A stretch of 64,000 nt of DNA from Balaenoptera acutorostrata (Eukaryota > Chordata > Mammalia > Artiodactyla > Balaenopteridae), in NCBI RefSeq assembly GCF_949987535.1, contig NC_080079.1:2964501-3028500 (forward strand). Direction: 5' to 3'. Positions 51,152 through 61,655 of the stretch are shown here, in pieces. The first letter of the stretch is position 1. Each line of letters opens with the position of its first letter. The notes beneath the pieces are model-generated. The model saw nothing but the letters and a program-made list of their open reading frames with translations. It was not told the DNA's origin and made no database searches. Both the position numbers and the translations under genes were made by a program.

Positions 51152-51165
51152 AAAAATGTCCAGGG

Positions 51166-52096
51166 TCCTACCTGGTCACTCATCGGACCTTGTCAGTCAA
51201 CTCAGCTATTAGCTCACCTGGCTTGAACTTTCCTACCTGCCTTCCCTGAACCTGCTCCACCTTCAAGTTCAGTTTTGCTGAAACCACAGCAGCAACTAGA
51301 ACCATTAAACTTACTGAGCGCATTCCATTTTGAAACTCAAGATGGCTTTAAATTTACCTCATCTAAAATCTCAGGGTAATTTTTTTTCCTTACGTGTATG
51401 CATCTATATGTATATATCTATATGTAAGTATATACTCAATGATATTAAAATGACCATGAAAAAATCACTGTGCGAAATAAACCTCTGGTATGTGTCTAGA
51501 ATGATTTTAGTTGCCATAATTAAGCCTCAAACAAAAGCTTACGAAGAAACGTCTGGGAAAGTGTTTTTCGGTTATCGCAGACTTCATGTGCCATCAGCAC
51601 ACCGCATGTAGACAGTAAGTTCATCCCTACAATAATTCGTCCCTTGCGAATACAATATTTAACGACGGTAAGTTTGAGGGTTAAACTGAAAACTTATTCA
51701 AGAAGACACACTGACCGAGTGTATGGAGTGGCCAGCTGTCCACGCATGAGCCTCGTTCTCTGTGCTGTTGGCAAGCAGATAAAGTTCACAATAAGCTTAT
51801 TGAAAAACTTAACTGCCATTCAGATGTGTTCCCATGTAAACCTTTCAGCCAGCGAGAGTCAGGAGCCGATCTACATGGATCATTTGTATTGCCTTTGCCA
51901 AGAATTACGTGACCACGTGCCAAAACTAACACAACCACTTGGAACGGGTGGAGACTGCGCTCCCCTATCCGTTCAGTGCGGCCACACGCCGCCTCTGTCC
52001 AGACGATGCGAAAACGCCACGTCAGTGTGGTCGGTAACCTGAGCTGGGAGGTCAGCCCCCCTGAACCAAACACTGCGAGGCGGCCGAGGTACTGAC
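51166..52096 (-). other. MGMT: MGMT intron 3, exon 3-proximal end
   Basis: Unique sequence leads up to the GTCAGT donor of exon 3. A small TA-rich stretch lies at about 51400-51435. No gene is recognised. Confidence 0.8.
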
Positions 52097-52257
52097 CTTG
52101 CTGGAAGATGGGATGGTGAAGAGCAGGCACGGGCAGCTCCTCGAGGGCTGCGGGCTCATGGAAATAGGCACCCAGCCAAGCTGCACACTGCACCAGGGGC
52201 TCCGTCACGTCCTCTGGACCTCCGGGCCGCTCGGGAGGAGCGGGGGCCTCCCCGGGG
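52097..52257 (-). CDS. MGMT: MGMT coding exon 3 (end of N-terminal domain)
   Basis: This 161-nt exon encodes the end of the N-terminal domain of the DNA repair protein MGMT, which removes alkyl groups from the O6 position of guanine in the nucleus. The exon follows a pyrimidine-rich tract ending TCTCTTTTGCAG and ends CAGCAAG before the donor GTCAGT. Its first base completes a codon from exon 2, then come 53 codons, then one base of a split codon. The translation includes [17 protein letters not shown] and [11 protein letters not shown], matching human residues about 41-91. The zinc-ligand histidine (human His85) is kept in the HH pair, and human Cys62 is kept. The proline-rich stretch before it reads [12 protein letters not shown]. 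It carries three residues that human MGMT lacks but that have a counterpart in the mouse protein. An apparent GTG start inside the exon (52206-52208) is just an internal valine codon. Confidence 0.95.
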
Positions 52258-55200
52258 CTGCAAAAGAGATAACAGGAGCTGACTCAGCCTCTAGGCCCAG
52301 CGTCCACACGACTAAGAAGCAAACAGAACACGCCCACTGCATCTAAACGGGTCAGCCTGTAGCTGCCTTGCAGGTATGCACGTCTCGCCCAGGTGTGCAA
52401 CGGGCGCCAGGACGGCAGAAAGGTGCCGGCGGGAGGACGGGGGCCGCGGCCGGGGTCATCCCACCCGCGCTTCCACCTCCAGCTGTGAGGACACGATCTC
52501 TGGAAAGAGGCAGTTCCCAGGAAGGACACCGGGTTCCTGAGCTCTTCTATTTGGGGCTGAGCGTCTGCAGTCACCCTGCAGAGCAGGGATGTGAGGGCAC
52601 AAGGATGACAAGCTCGGAAGCAACTCCAGGGGGAGTGTGCCTGCCCCTTCCTGAGACTATCACCTGCATCAGTTTTGATCTGTAGAATCACCAAGTACTC
52701 ATCTTAAAAAATATTTTCCAGAAATATCGATACCCTCAAAGTAATTGGCCAGCAGGCACCCATCCTTCCCACCACATTTTGACGACAGACCAGCACGGTG
52801 ACATGTGCTCTGTGGCTTTGAGCTGGCTTCCGGGGGACCCCCTCCGAGTTCACACTGGGTCTCACGCTTCAGAGAGTCTACTGTGCGCGCTGGTCCCTCT
52901 GCGAGTCTCATTTCAGTTGCAGCGCCGTGACTTCCGTGCCCGGGACTTCTATCTGGTTCTCTTCTGAGTCTTCTCGTTCATTCACTGTGGTCACTGCGCT
53001 CCCTTTTATCTCCGTAAGTTTAAACCAACACATCTTAGACTCACTTCGGATGGTCTCACTGTTTCTTCTACTCGGGGTGCTAATCCTTCTGTTTGGGGAT
53101 CCTGTGGCCCCCCTCAAGGAGTTGACTTCTCACCTTCAGCAGGGGCCGATTTTCAGGGAACGTGCTCCGCTGGACTGAGAAAACGTCCCTCTGGAGAGGG
53201 TTCACTTTTGCTGCTTCTGAGCCCCCGAGTTTTATGATGGATCCAGCTTTTCTTTTAATTTCTGAGAATGACACAGCCACAAAAGCACTGGCACCAAGTC
53301 AGATTTCTTCAGATGCCATTCCTTCCTGACCTCCCAGGCCCTGCACAGACGGCAGGCTTCCCTGCACTTTCCAGCCTGCTGGGTGGGCTTTCTCTAGTCT
53401 CCTTCTCAGAGGCTGCAGCTCGAGGCTTTTGGGGGAAGGTGGGAAAAGCCTCCCCCCAGCATCCCGAGGGCGGTCACGCAGGCCTCAACCGACAGGCCGC
53501 CTCCTTCAGTGTACACTCACCACCCTTACGAGGGCCCGACTGAATATGCGAGGCCACACCCGCTTGGCGACGCGGCCCAGCACAGGTAGGACGGATGTGG
53601 CTGAAGCGCCCGGGAACACGGGCCTGACCTCACCTGCGAGAGGAGAGACACGCCAGTGTGTGTAGGGCCTTACAGATTCAGAAACGTGTGCACTTCATCC
53701 TGCAAGCAGTGGGGAGCAGCTGAAGACCTTTAAGCAGCATCTCATAAACAACCCTGTGCTGGGGTCTCAGTCTCTGAGTCACGGTGTTCTGTAGGTCTAA
53801 GCATCTCCAGAGGTCCTTGGATCTTCCCAGAAATAAGCCTCCTTGGATGGGATCCACTCTCTTCCACAATGGAATGAGAGGTGGGTCAGGGAAGGCTTTC
53901 TAAGCATGTGAATGTGAATGGCCTTAAGGAAAGAACCAGGGAATGAATGGAAAAGAAGAAATGAACCCTTCAAGATGACCAGGGAGAGAGGGACCACTGA
54001 GACCCCGGCTCTGTAGAGCTGGCCAGTTGGGCGATCCTGCCAGCAACACAGCTGGACTGGGCAGGCCCAGGCCTTCTCCAAGTTGCCAGCTTCTAGGGGT
54101 TGCTGGGAGAGGGCCTCCCCATGGACAGGGCCCTCGGTTGGCCCTGAACTGACAGGGCCCTTTCAGGGTCTGGTCAACAGGAGACCCTGAAGGATGGGGG
54201 CTCACTCCACAGGCAGAGAGCAGCGTCTAGTGGAACAGGTGGCAGAATGGCATCTTGGAGACACTTCTGGGGATGGAAACTATCTTCTCATTGCCCTGAC
54301 TGCTCTCCCCATTAGGACGTCTGCCCACAGAAAGGTGGGGAACTTCTATGCCGTGCTTGGCTTAAATATTTTTCCACGTCAGAGAGAAATTCCCAGTGAC
54401 TCTCTTGCTCTGTCCCCTACTCACTCAGCAAGTAGGGGACAAAGCAGAGCACACGCAGCCCTGTGAGCACACACGTCACCGCGGGGCCGTGAGAGGGCAG
54501 TGGCCCAGTGGCCCACGCGTGACACCTGCTCAAACCGGGAGTGAGCAGAGCTAAGGGGCAGATGTCACCGCCCTTGACCCACGCAGGAAGCAGGAGAGGG
54601 ACCGGGACACCTCAGGACCGGGGCGCCAGCCACCTTGGCAGGGCACCTCCTGCAGAGCCGGGCGGGGTGGGGTGCTGGTGGGGGAGGGCAGCAAACACGG
54701 GTGCCACACAGGCCTGGGTGGTCTCCAGGGCTTGAGGGGCCTTCTCGGCCATCACACCCTGCAAACGGGGCTCCCTGGGTGGGGGGCATACAGTCCAGGA
54801 GACAGGCATCTTAACCTGGGAGGCAGGGGGCTCTGTACCCACCAGTGACCCGCTTGCTTGGGGAGTTACAACCTCTTACTCAGATGCCCTGGTTCGCTCA
54901 GGGGTATCTAACAAAGGCCACGGAGCTGTGGGCATCCCGGGCGCTGCCCACGCTGGTAGCCGTTTCCTCTGGGTTGCTAAGGGAACTGAAATGTGAGCTG
55001 TGTTTCCCAGCATGTCCCACTCTTAAAAGGATACTTGAAGAATTTTTATAGTAGTAAAATTCATCTTAAATTGATTTTTTATGCTTGTGCTAAAGATCTC
55101 AACCTCTGATTTACTCTGTAGTTCTCCTTTTTAACTCTTTCTCTATTGGCATTAGATAACTATTCATGGGTGAAATGTAATTAAACAGCTTTGATTCTGA

Positions 55201-55734
55201 AGTAAGGATTTATGATACTACATTTAAAATGAATGGCATTAAACACACACATAAAACCAGATTTTTAAAGCCATGACACAAATTTCCATTTCTACAATAA
55301 AATGAAATTTATTCTCTGCCCTGCCCTCTCCTCCAACCTCGCTCTGCTCGTCCCTGAAAGAGCTGTGGTGTGACAGTAGCACAGCGTCACTAACGGCTGC
55401 TCTTATTATGGAGGAGTTTCTCCAGGCTTCCTACCCACGAACCCTGAAACCCCGATAATTATGGGCTCCGTGGCCCACACTCATTTAAATCCCACATTCA
55501 CGTCTCCCTGGGAGCCTAGCAACTCACCTAACACTAAATGCACAGGCCTGTGGCCACTGCTTCCGGAAAGCACCACTGAGTGGGAGCCCGGCCCCCAGGA
55601 GAGCAGCCAGAGAGCCAGCGCGGCAGACAGAGACGAGAGAAAACCGTCCCGACATCCGCAGGGCCAGTGCAGACGCGACATCAGGGGCAATCCCCCCGAG
55701 ACCTCCCAGGACATTCTCAATAAAAGTGATCCTG
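52258..55734 (-). other. MGMT: MGMT intron 2, exon 3-proximal part
   Basis: The intron begins at the exon 3 acceptor (tctcttttgcag on the minus strand). It is mostly unique sequence. About 53690-53960 resembles old LINE/MIR-type sequence, too weakly to assign. Nothing coding is recognised. Confidence 0.7.
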
Positions 55735-55927
55735 GGACCTCCCTGGCAGTCCAGTGGTTAAGACTTCGCCTTAAAGTGCAGGGGGCGCGGGTTCAATCCC
55801 TGGTCGGGAAGCTAAGATCCCACATGCCTCACGGCCAAAGAACCAAAACATAAAACGGAAGCAACATCATAACAAATTCAATAAAGACTTTAAAAATGGT
55901 CCACATCAAAAATATCTTAAAAAAAAG
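55735..55927 (+). mobile_element. Short CHR-family SINE, second subfamily, with imperfect target-site duplication
   Basis: The head 'gacctccctggcagtccagt' and the B-box-like 'gggttcaatccctggtc' place it with the tRNA-derived SINEs. It ends after 'acatgcctcacggccaaag' and lacks the long body of the other copies. Flanks agtgatcctg (55725-55734) and agtaatcctg (55928-55937) differ by one base. It is older than the other plus-strand copies. Confidence 0.8.
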
Positions 55928-56416
55928 AGTAATCCTGAGGCCAATATTGTGACACTGGAGCCCTTTCGCTTTTTTTGTTTTTTGTTTTTAAACTTGGCAC
56001 AAGAGGGCTGGCTAGTGGCTGGAGAATGAATTTGGCTTTGTTGAGCTTTTTAACGTAACAATGGAGAGCCTGGGTACGTTTATACAGCAAACATAAAGTC
56101 ACACATGGTTTGGTTTAAGGGTTTCTTCAAGAAATATGCAACTGTCGGCAACCCCAAGGACCCTGTAAGAACAAACGGCAACAGTGTACCACCTTCGGGG
56201 ACGCTCCCGGAACCTCAGTATGTCGGAGAGCCCTGTGTGAAGCTCTCCTGGAGTCGTGACCCCTGAGAAGCAGCCAGACCCATCCCCCTGGGCTTGGAGA
56301 AAGAACGTTCTGGTGTTGAACTGCATTTCAGATTTGTTTTGACATAAACCTGTCCATCATTCCAAATCAGGACACAGAAAAGCAGGTGACATGCTCCAGA
56401 ACAAACTTCGGAAGTG

Positions 56417-56781
56417 GTTTTTTTTTTGGTTGGTGTTGTCGTTGTTTTAAAATTTATTTATTTTGTTTATTTTTGGCTGCGTTGGGTCTTCGTTGCTGCG
56501 CACGGGCTTTCTCTAGTTGCGGCGAGCGGGGGCTACTCTTTGCTGCAGTGCGCAGGCTTCTCACTGCAGTGGCTTCTCCTGCTGCGGAGCACGGGCTCAG
56601 TAGTTGTGGCGCACGGGCTCAGCAGTTGTGGCTCGTGGGCTCTAGAGCGCAGGCTCAGTAGTTACGGTGCACGGGCTTAGTTGCTCCGTGGCATGTGGGA
56701 TCTTGTTGGACCAGGGCTCGAACCCATGTCCCCTGCATTGGCAGGTGGGTTCTTAACTACTGCGCCACCAGGGAAGTCCCT
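56417..56781 (-). mobile_element. CHR-type SINE, minus strand
   Basis: In reverse complement it runs from 'gggacttccctggtggcgca' (56761-56780) to a degenerate TAAA/A-rich tail at about 56417-56470. The duplication is imperfect (gaagtggttttt on the left, gaagtgttttta on the right). The body carries extra copies of the 'cacgggctcag' phrase compared with the others. It is the only SINE here in the same orientation as MGMT. Confidence 0.88.
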
Positions 56782-57243
56782 GAAGTGTTTTTAATAAAGC
56801 AGGCAGTGATGCCTTACCTAGATTTCTTAGGAGAACCCAAGACTTCACAGCATTAGATACATGAGCACAGAAGGTATCAAAGGAAGACCGTCCATCCCAC
56901 CTGCACGAGGCTTGCTTGCACTTCAAGACCCTGGCATGGAGGAGAGCGAGAAGGAAGAGTGACAGCATCACACCTGGGGAAGCGGAGGACTAGAAGGTGA
57001 CCGCGCCAAATTTAAACGAAATGGCCCTGAGGACAAGGGTCACGCACACAGGAAGCCCTGCCTGGCTCTGCCGGCCTCCCGCAGGGTGTGCCGCACCCCG
57101 GGAGGCTGAGCGCTGGCCCGGGCTAGCGAGGGCAGGGCTGCCTGCTCAGGTGCCGCAGCACCAGGAACCCGCTGGGCAGCAGGTGAGTTGCCGTGGCGGG
57201 CAAAGGACGCCAGGCTGGCTGAAGCCATCAGAAAGTGCTGCTC

Positions 57244-57535
57244 GGGATTCCCTGGTGGTGCAGTGGTTGAGAGTCTGCCTGCCAATGCAGGGGACACGGG
57301 TTCGAGCCCTGGTCTGGGAGGATCCCACATGCCGCGGAGCGACTAAGCCCGTGAGCCACAACTGCTGAGCCTGCGCGTCTGGAGCCTGTGCTCCGCAACA
57401 AGAGAGGCCGCGATGGTAAGAGGCCCGCGCACCGCGATGAAGAGTGGCCCCCGCTTGCCACAGCTAGAGAAAGCCCTCGCACAGAAACGAAGACCCAACA
57501 CAGCCATAAATAAATTAATTAAAAAAAAAAAAAAA
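57244..57535 (+). mobile_element. CHR-type SINE with perfect 14-bp target-site duplication
   Basis: The element starts gggattccctggtggtgcag and has the B box gggttcgagccc. It ends in a short TAAA/TTAA stretch and an A tail of about 16 bases. The duplication agaaagtgctgctc flanks it exactly (57230-57243 and 57536-57549). Recent insertion, antisense to MGMT. Confidence 0.94.
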
Positions 57536-59084
57536 AGAAAGTGCTGCTCAAGGTCTAACCCCACATGGAGGATGGCTGCGCGCCTGGCAGGCCGCCCGCA
57601 AGGTGGGAGGGGCGTCCCCAGCTCTGCGCCCTCCGGTCTGTCCCACACGACGAATGTGCTCAACACTTTAACCCACCCAGCTGGGCAGGAGGTTTGGGTG
57701 TGTGGATTTTGGGGTGCCTCAAGACTTCACTGGCAGCAAAGAATCACTAAAATGATCATAAAATCATAAAGATGTCATGCACTTGGGCTTAAATCCCATT
57801 TGATGTAAGAAAACAGGCCCAAAGTTCCGAGTTCCTCCCACCTGGCGGGCACCATTCGTTACACCCAGCGGGGAGACTGTGTAACACGCCGCGCACTGGC
57901 AGGGCTGTGCCTTCCAGACTCTCTGTGTGGCCCCAGTACCTTTCCAGCATCTCTCTCTTCATGGGATGAACCAGCCTTATCGTTGGGGAACGTTAACTGG
58001 TGATGCCAGAGGGTCACCTAAGAAAAGAGTTGCCAAGACTCATATTCTTCTGAGTCCCTCTGGAATCTGGCAGGGTGACCCAGGTGTTGTCCTTTAGCAA
58101 GGCTGGGAGATTAGTCCACAAGGAAGCACACGGACTCTCCAATACAATCTGAGCGTCAAGAAGCGCCCAGAGCCTTGGCCGCGCACAGCAGCTCAGACCC
58201 CCTGAGGATGAGAAGCCTCGCCTCCTCTGGCTTCCAGGACTCGGTGTGGAGGGCAAGGGCCCCCGGAACTCCAGAGTGGGGTGCCACACCTCACGGGCTC
58301 AGGAAGGTGCACATTCACCGCAGAAACTTAAAACTGCAGTTGAGGTGACGTTATAAACATCATGTGGACACTCTTGCTAGATAGCCCTGGTAAACACACA
58401 ATTATGTCCAAGTTAGTGGAGGCTGGTAGAGTCTCTCGTGTTTGCATCTGATGGATGTGTCCCACATTTAATTATACCTTCTTGCTAAAGCTCAGATGCT
58501 TTTCTTCCAGTGGTAGGATTGAAGACAAATAAATCATGCTACCTGCTTTCAATAAAGTCCTTTTTTTTTTTTTAAATGAGAAGGCTGAATAAAGGCTTTA
58601 AACTCTATATTCCAACCAAATTTAGTGGTTTGATTCCATTCAAGCATTTACTGAGGATCGATTAAGTACGTGGCTTACTGGCAAGAGTATCGACGTGGGG
58701 TTTAGAGTCCAACTGGGCAGGCAGGGAAGGGGAAGGTAAAACAGGCAGACATCTGCCACCCTCCTGATGGCTGTGCTGAAGGAGCCCTTCCCGGCCTGAC
58801 TGGGACTTTCACGCGCCATCGCCATCTGATGAACGAACAATGAAAGTGACAGTTCCGTGGCACTGCCTGGTGGCCAGCAGCTCTTTGGGCAACAACACCA
58901 CACGGCTGTGACAGAGTTTGTGCAGTGTGAACATTCTAGAGTTATATTAGGACACAGAGTAGAAAAAGGAGAAGGTGCTGATGCCAGTAATAAGAAACAC
59001 AGATCTCAGCTGATACAACTAAGTCACAGGTGAAAAAGAGGGGGCGCGACAGTGGAGGTTCATCTATGGACACAACTGGAGCCT

Positions 59085-59190
59085 CCCTGCTGCTAATGAC
59101 AACGCGGGCAGCAGTGTTTGCTGTTCATCAGGTGCTGTTCTAAATGATTCATGTGTTAGCGTGCTGATTTCCCACACAACCCTGAGAGCA
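59085..59190 (+). repeat. MIR SINE fragment
   Basis: The words 'catcaggtgctgttctaaat', 'attcatgtgttagc' and 'cccacacaaccctgagag' follow the MIR order. Old and truncated. Confidence 0.5.
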
Positions 59191-59929
59191 ACATGTGCCC
59201 AACTGTGAAAAAAAGGGAGAACACTAATAAACATGCATGAAGTATCAGCAACATACCTGAGTCTATATAAAAAGGACAGACATAATATGTAGATTTTAAT
59301 TCTCTGAGACAAGAGCTCCTACTACTTGTAACACATGAGTTTACTAACTGACTTTCATGGGTTTGGTTTTAGTGTCTGTTTTCAAAGACATTTCTGTACA
59401 AAAGGAACATACAAAAGGGAGTAGAGGCCGAAGGCGGCACACTCCCAGCTTCCAGGGAAGTCGACAGGAGGGTGAGCTGGAGTTCCGAGGGTCAGCCCGG
59501 CAGATCCTTACTGAGGTTTTACTGTGTGGTTCGTAACGAGAGGAACATAAATCCTGCTCCTTGCCTTTATGCCTTCCACACCACAATCACACCCTCCCCC
59601 GTAAGCGAACTCTACAGTTAGGATCCTATCACAGGCCACCAATGGCTCGTGTCCCAAGGTCAGTGAGAGGAGGAGGAAGAGGCAGTTTAAAGTTTAACTG
59701 GGCCCCAGTTTACTCACTGTCAGGGTGGCCATAGGTACGTTGTTTAAACTGGGTATCAGCTTTTAATGGGCATCCTAAGCCCTCAAAATCTGGGGCTCAA
59801 ATTCATGTCAGAACCCAAGCAAGACTACAGAGGGATTCGCTGTGGTACTTTAAAACACCCACCAAGAACACAGAGAAAACTGTATGTAAATTTTCAGCTC
59901 CTCCCCATATAAGGTACATGTCATAAGAA

Positions 59930-60640
59930 CCGTATGTTTGTTCTTTTTTTAAAATAATTGCTTCTTTAAAATACATCAGCAATAATAAAATATATTTTTA
60001 AGAGACAACTTAAACAGTATACTTGGCAGACAAGAATGCCTTACAAAAGCCTATCTACTTTCTCCCCTAAATGTTCAAGTTGTTAAAAGGAAAACCGTAT
60101 TTTATCAACACTTTAACATATCATTAAAAATCTCTACTATTTGACAGATGAAGATAAAAACACCCCAAAACTATAGATGAATTATCAGGTCCCTAATGAT
60201 TCCAAAACAATTACAGGATGCAGAGCAATCGAGTTAAATTTTATTCAAAAGCTTACTACACTTGTGTTTTCTTTTATTTTTCTATCAAGAAACCCATGAG
60301 GTTTAAGCACAATTCATTATGTATGAGACCCCACTTGCAGTGCTTGACTGTTGATTAATAGCAAAGTTTGCTGTATGTACATTTGCAACATTAGATGCAT
60401 ACAATATGCTAACTTATTCTTTCACTGAAACTAATTATTTACAAAAATGACTACTTGAGACTACAATTTATTAAATGCATGCATGCAGTCTCCATTTGGC
60501 CCCAAAAGACAGCCTGGAATGAAGATCTTTTACTTGATGTGACAACTTCTAGAAATGCTGTTATTAATATTGTAAATGTGGCAAATAAAGAGTTCAAATA
60601 GCCTTATGTCTATGTTGCATTTACTTTCACCACTGAAGCA
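59930..60640. promoter_or_regulatory. AT-rich unique block, weak candidate regulatory element
   Basis: Non-repetitive AT-rich sequence with TAAT cores and the palindromic word gcatgcatgc (60478-60487). Support is compositional only. Confidence 0.2.
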
Positions 60641-61655
60641 GTGAACAAAGAAGCTTTTTTAACGTTTCACACACATATGAGAGGTATATTCCTCTTTCCC
60701 AGCTTAACTTAGCTTCTAACAAGTAAAACGCTTACATGTTGGCAATGAAATAGTTTTAAAAAGAAATAACAGCTAACATAAAAATGGAATAGAAAGCCCT
60801 AATCATATTGCTGCTTAAGCAGATTTATTACAATTTTGTCAAGAATTTCGTTCATTTGTTGAAAACTATCTGTAAAAACATGAAATGTTTAAAGAGTCAT
60901 TCCATCAGTCTCATCAAATTCTTGATACTCCCTCAAGAGTACTTTTTCCCAAAGGATTCTGGGGTTAGGTAACTTCGCATTATTCAACCATTCTGCTCCC
61001 TTCTCCCAGAAAAGAAGAACACAGAAGAAATCAGTCCACGAATAAGAATTACAAATGTCTCATCTTTGGATGCAGATTTCAAGTGGGGCATCTGGTCAAC
61101 CGAGAGCGTCTTTCAAGCTAACACTGCCATGCATGTGGCCCCGAGCTGTGGTCACCTGTTGCGAGCCTCCTCTACAGTCAGGTCTCGCTCTGCCAGGCCA
61201 ACCTGTACACCCTCCACGGCTGCCCCTCTGATGCCCTCAAAGACTCTGTGTGGCCTTGCTCTGCTCTGCGTAGGCCGTGCGCCACTGTGGGCTTGGGAGA
61301 GGCAGAGAGGGGTCCCTGGCCAAGGTGAGGAAACCAGTGCCTGTGCCCCAGGAGAGGACGACAGTGTGGAAGGTCATTACGTGCTACAGGGTGCTCCTGC
61401 CAGCAAAGTCATGCACGGACACCTAAGGAAAGAGAAGAAAAGGGCCTGCTCTGGGACAGAGGATTTTAGGGACACAGACAAACTGAAACATCAGTCAGAG
61501 GGCCTCTGCTCTCTACAACAAGTGCTAAGAGAAAAAGTAAATAGCACGAGGATGGGACATCTCAGGGCACGTAGTCAGATGGGTAAAAGATGACTGGTTT
61601 TCTATCATGCAATTCATATCCTGACTTTCTCTCTCAACAGCACAGTCGAGGTCAG

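Larger units (their letters stand above)
57550..61655 (-). other. MGMT: MGMT intron 2, unique sequence before the minisatellite
   Basis: Ordinary unique intron with a MIR-like piece at about 59085-59190 and a T run at about 58559-58573. An AT-rich, unique block lies at 59.9-61.0 kb. A 175-codon plus-strand frame (61066-61593) has no recognisable domain and is treated as chance. Confidence 0.7.

Noticed and set aside
52206..52208. Alternative GTG start for the exon 3 frame
   Set aside because: This is an internal valine codon of MGMT exon 3. The splice acceptor and homologous residues extend 49 bases further upstream.
13769..57535. tRNA genes at the SINE heads
   Set aside because: A- and B-box-like words are present, but the sequences continue into SINE bodies with A tails and target-site duplications and do not fold as complete tRNAs.
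61066..61593. 175-codon plus-strand frame just before the minisatellite
   Set aside because: Antisense to MGMT, not recognisable, and of a length plausible by chance.
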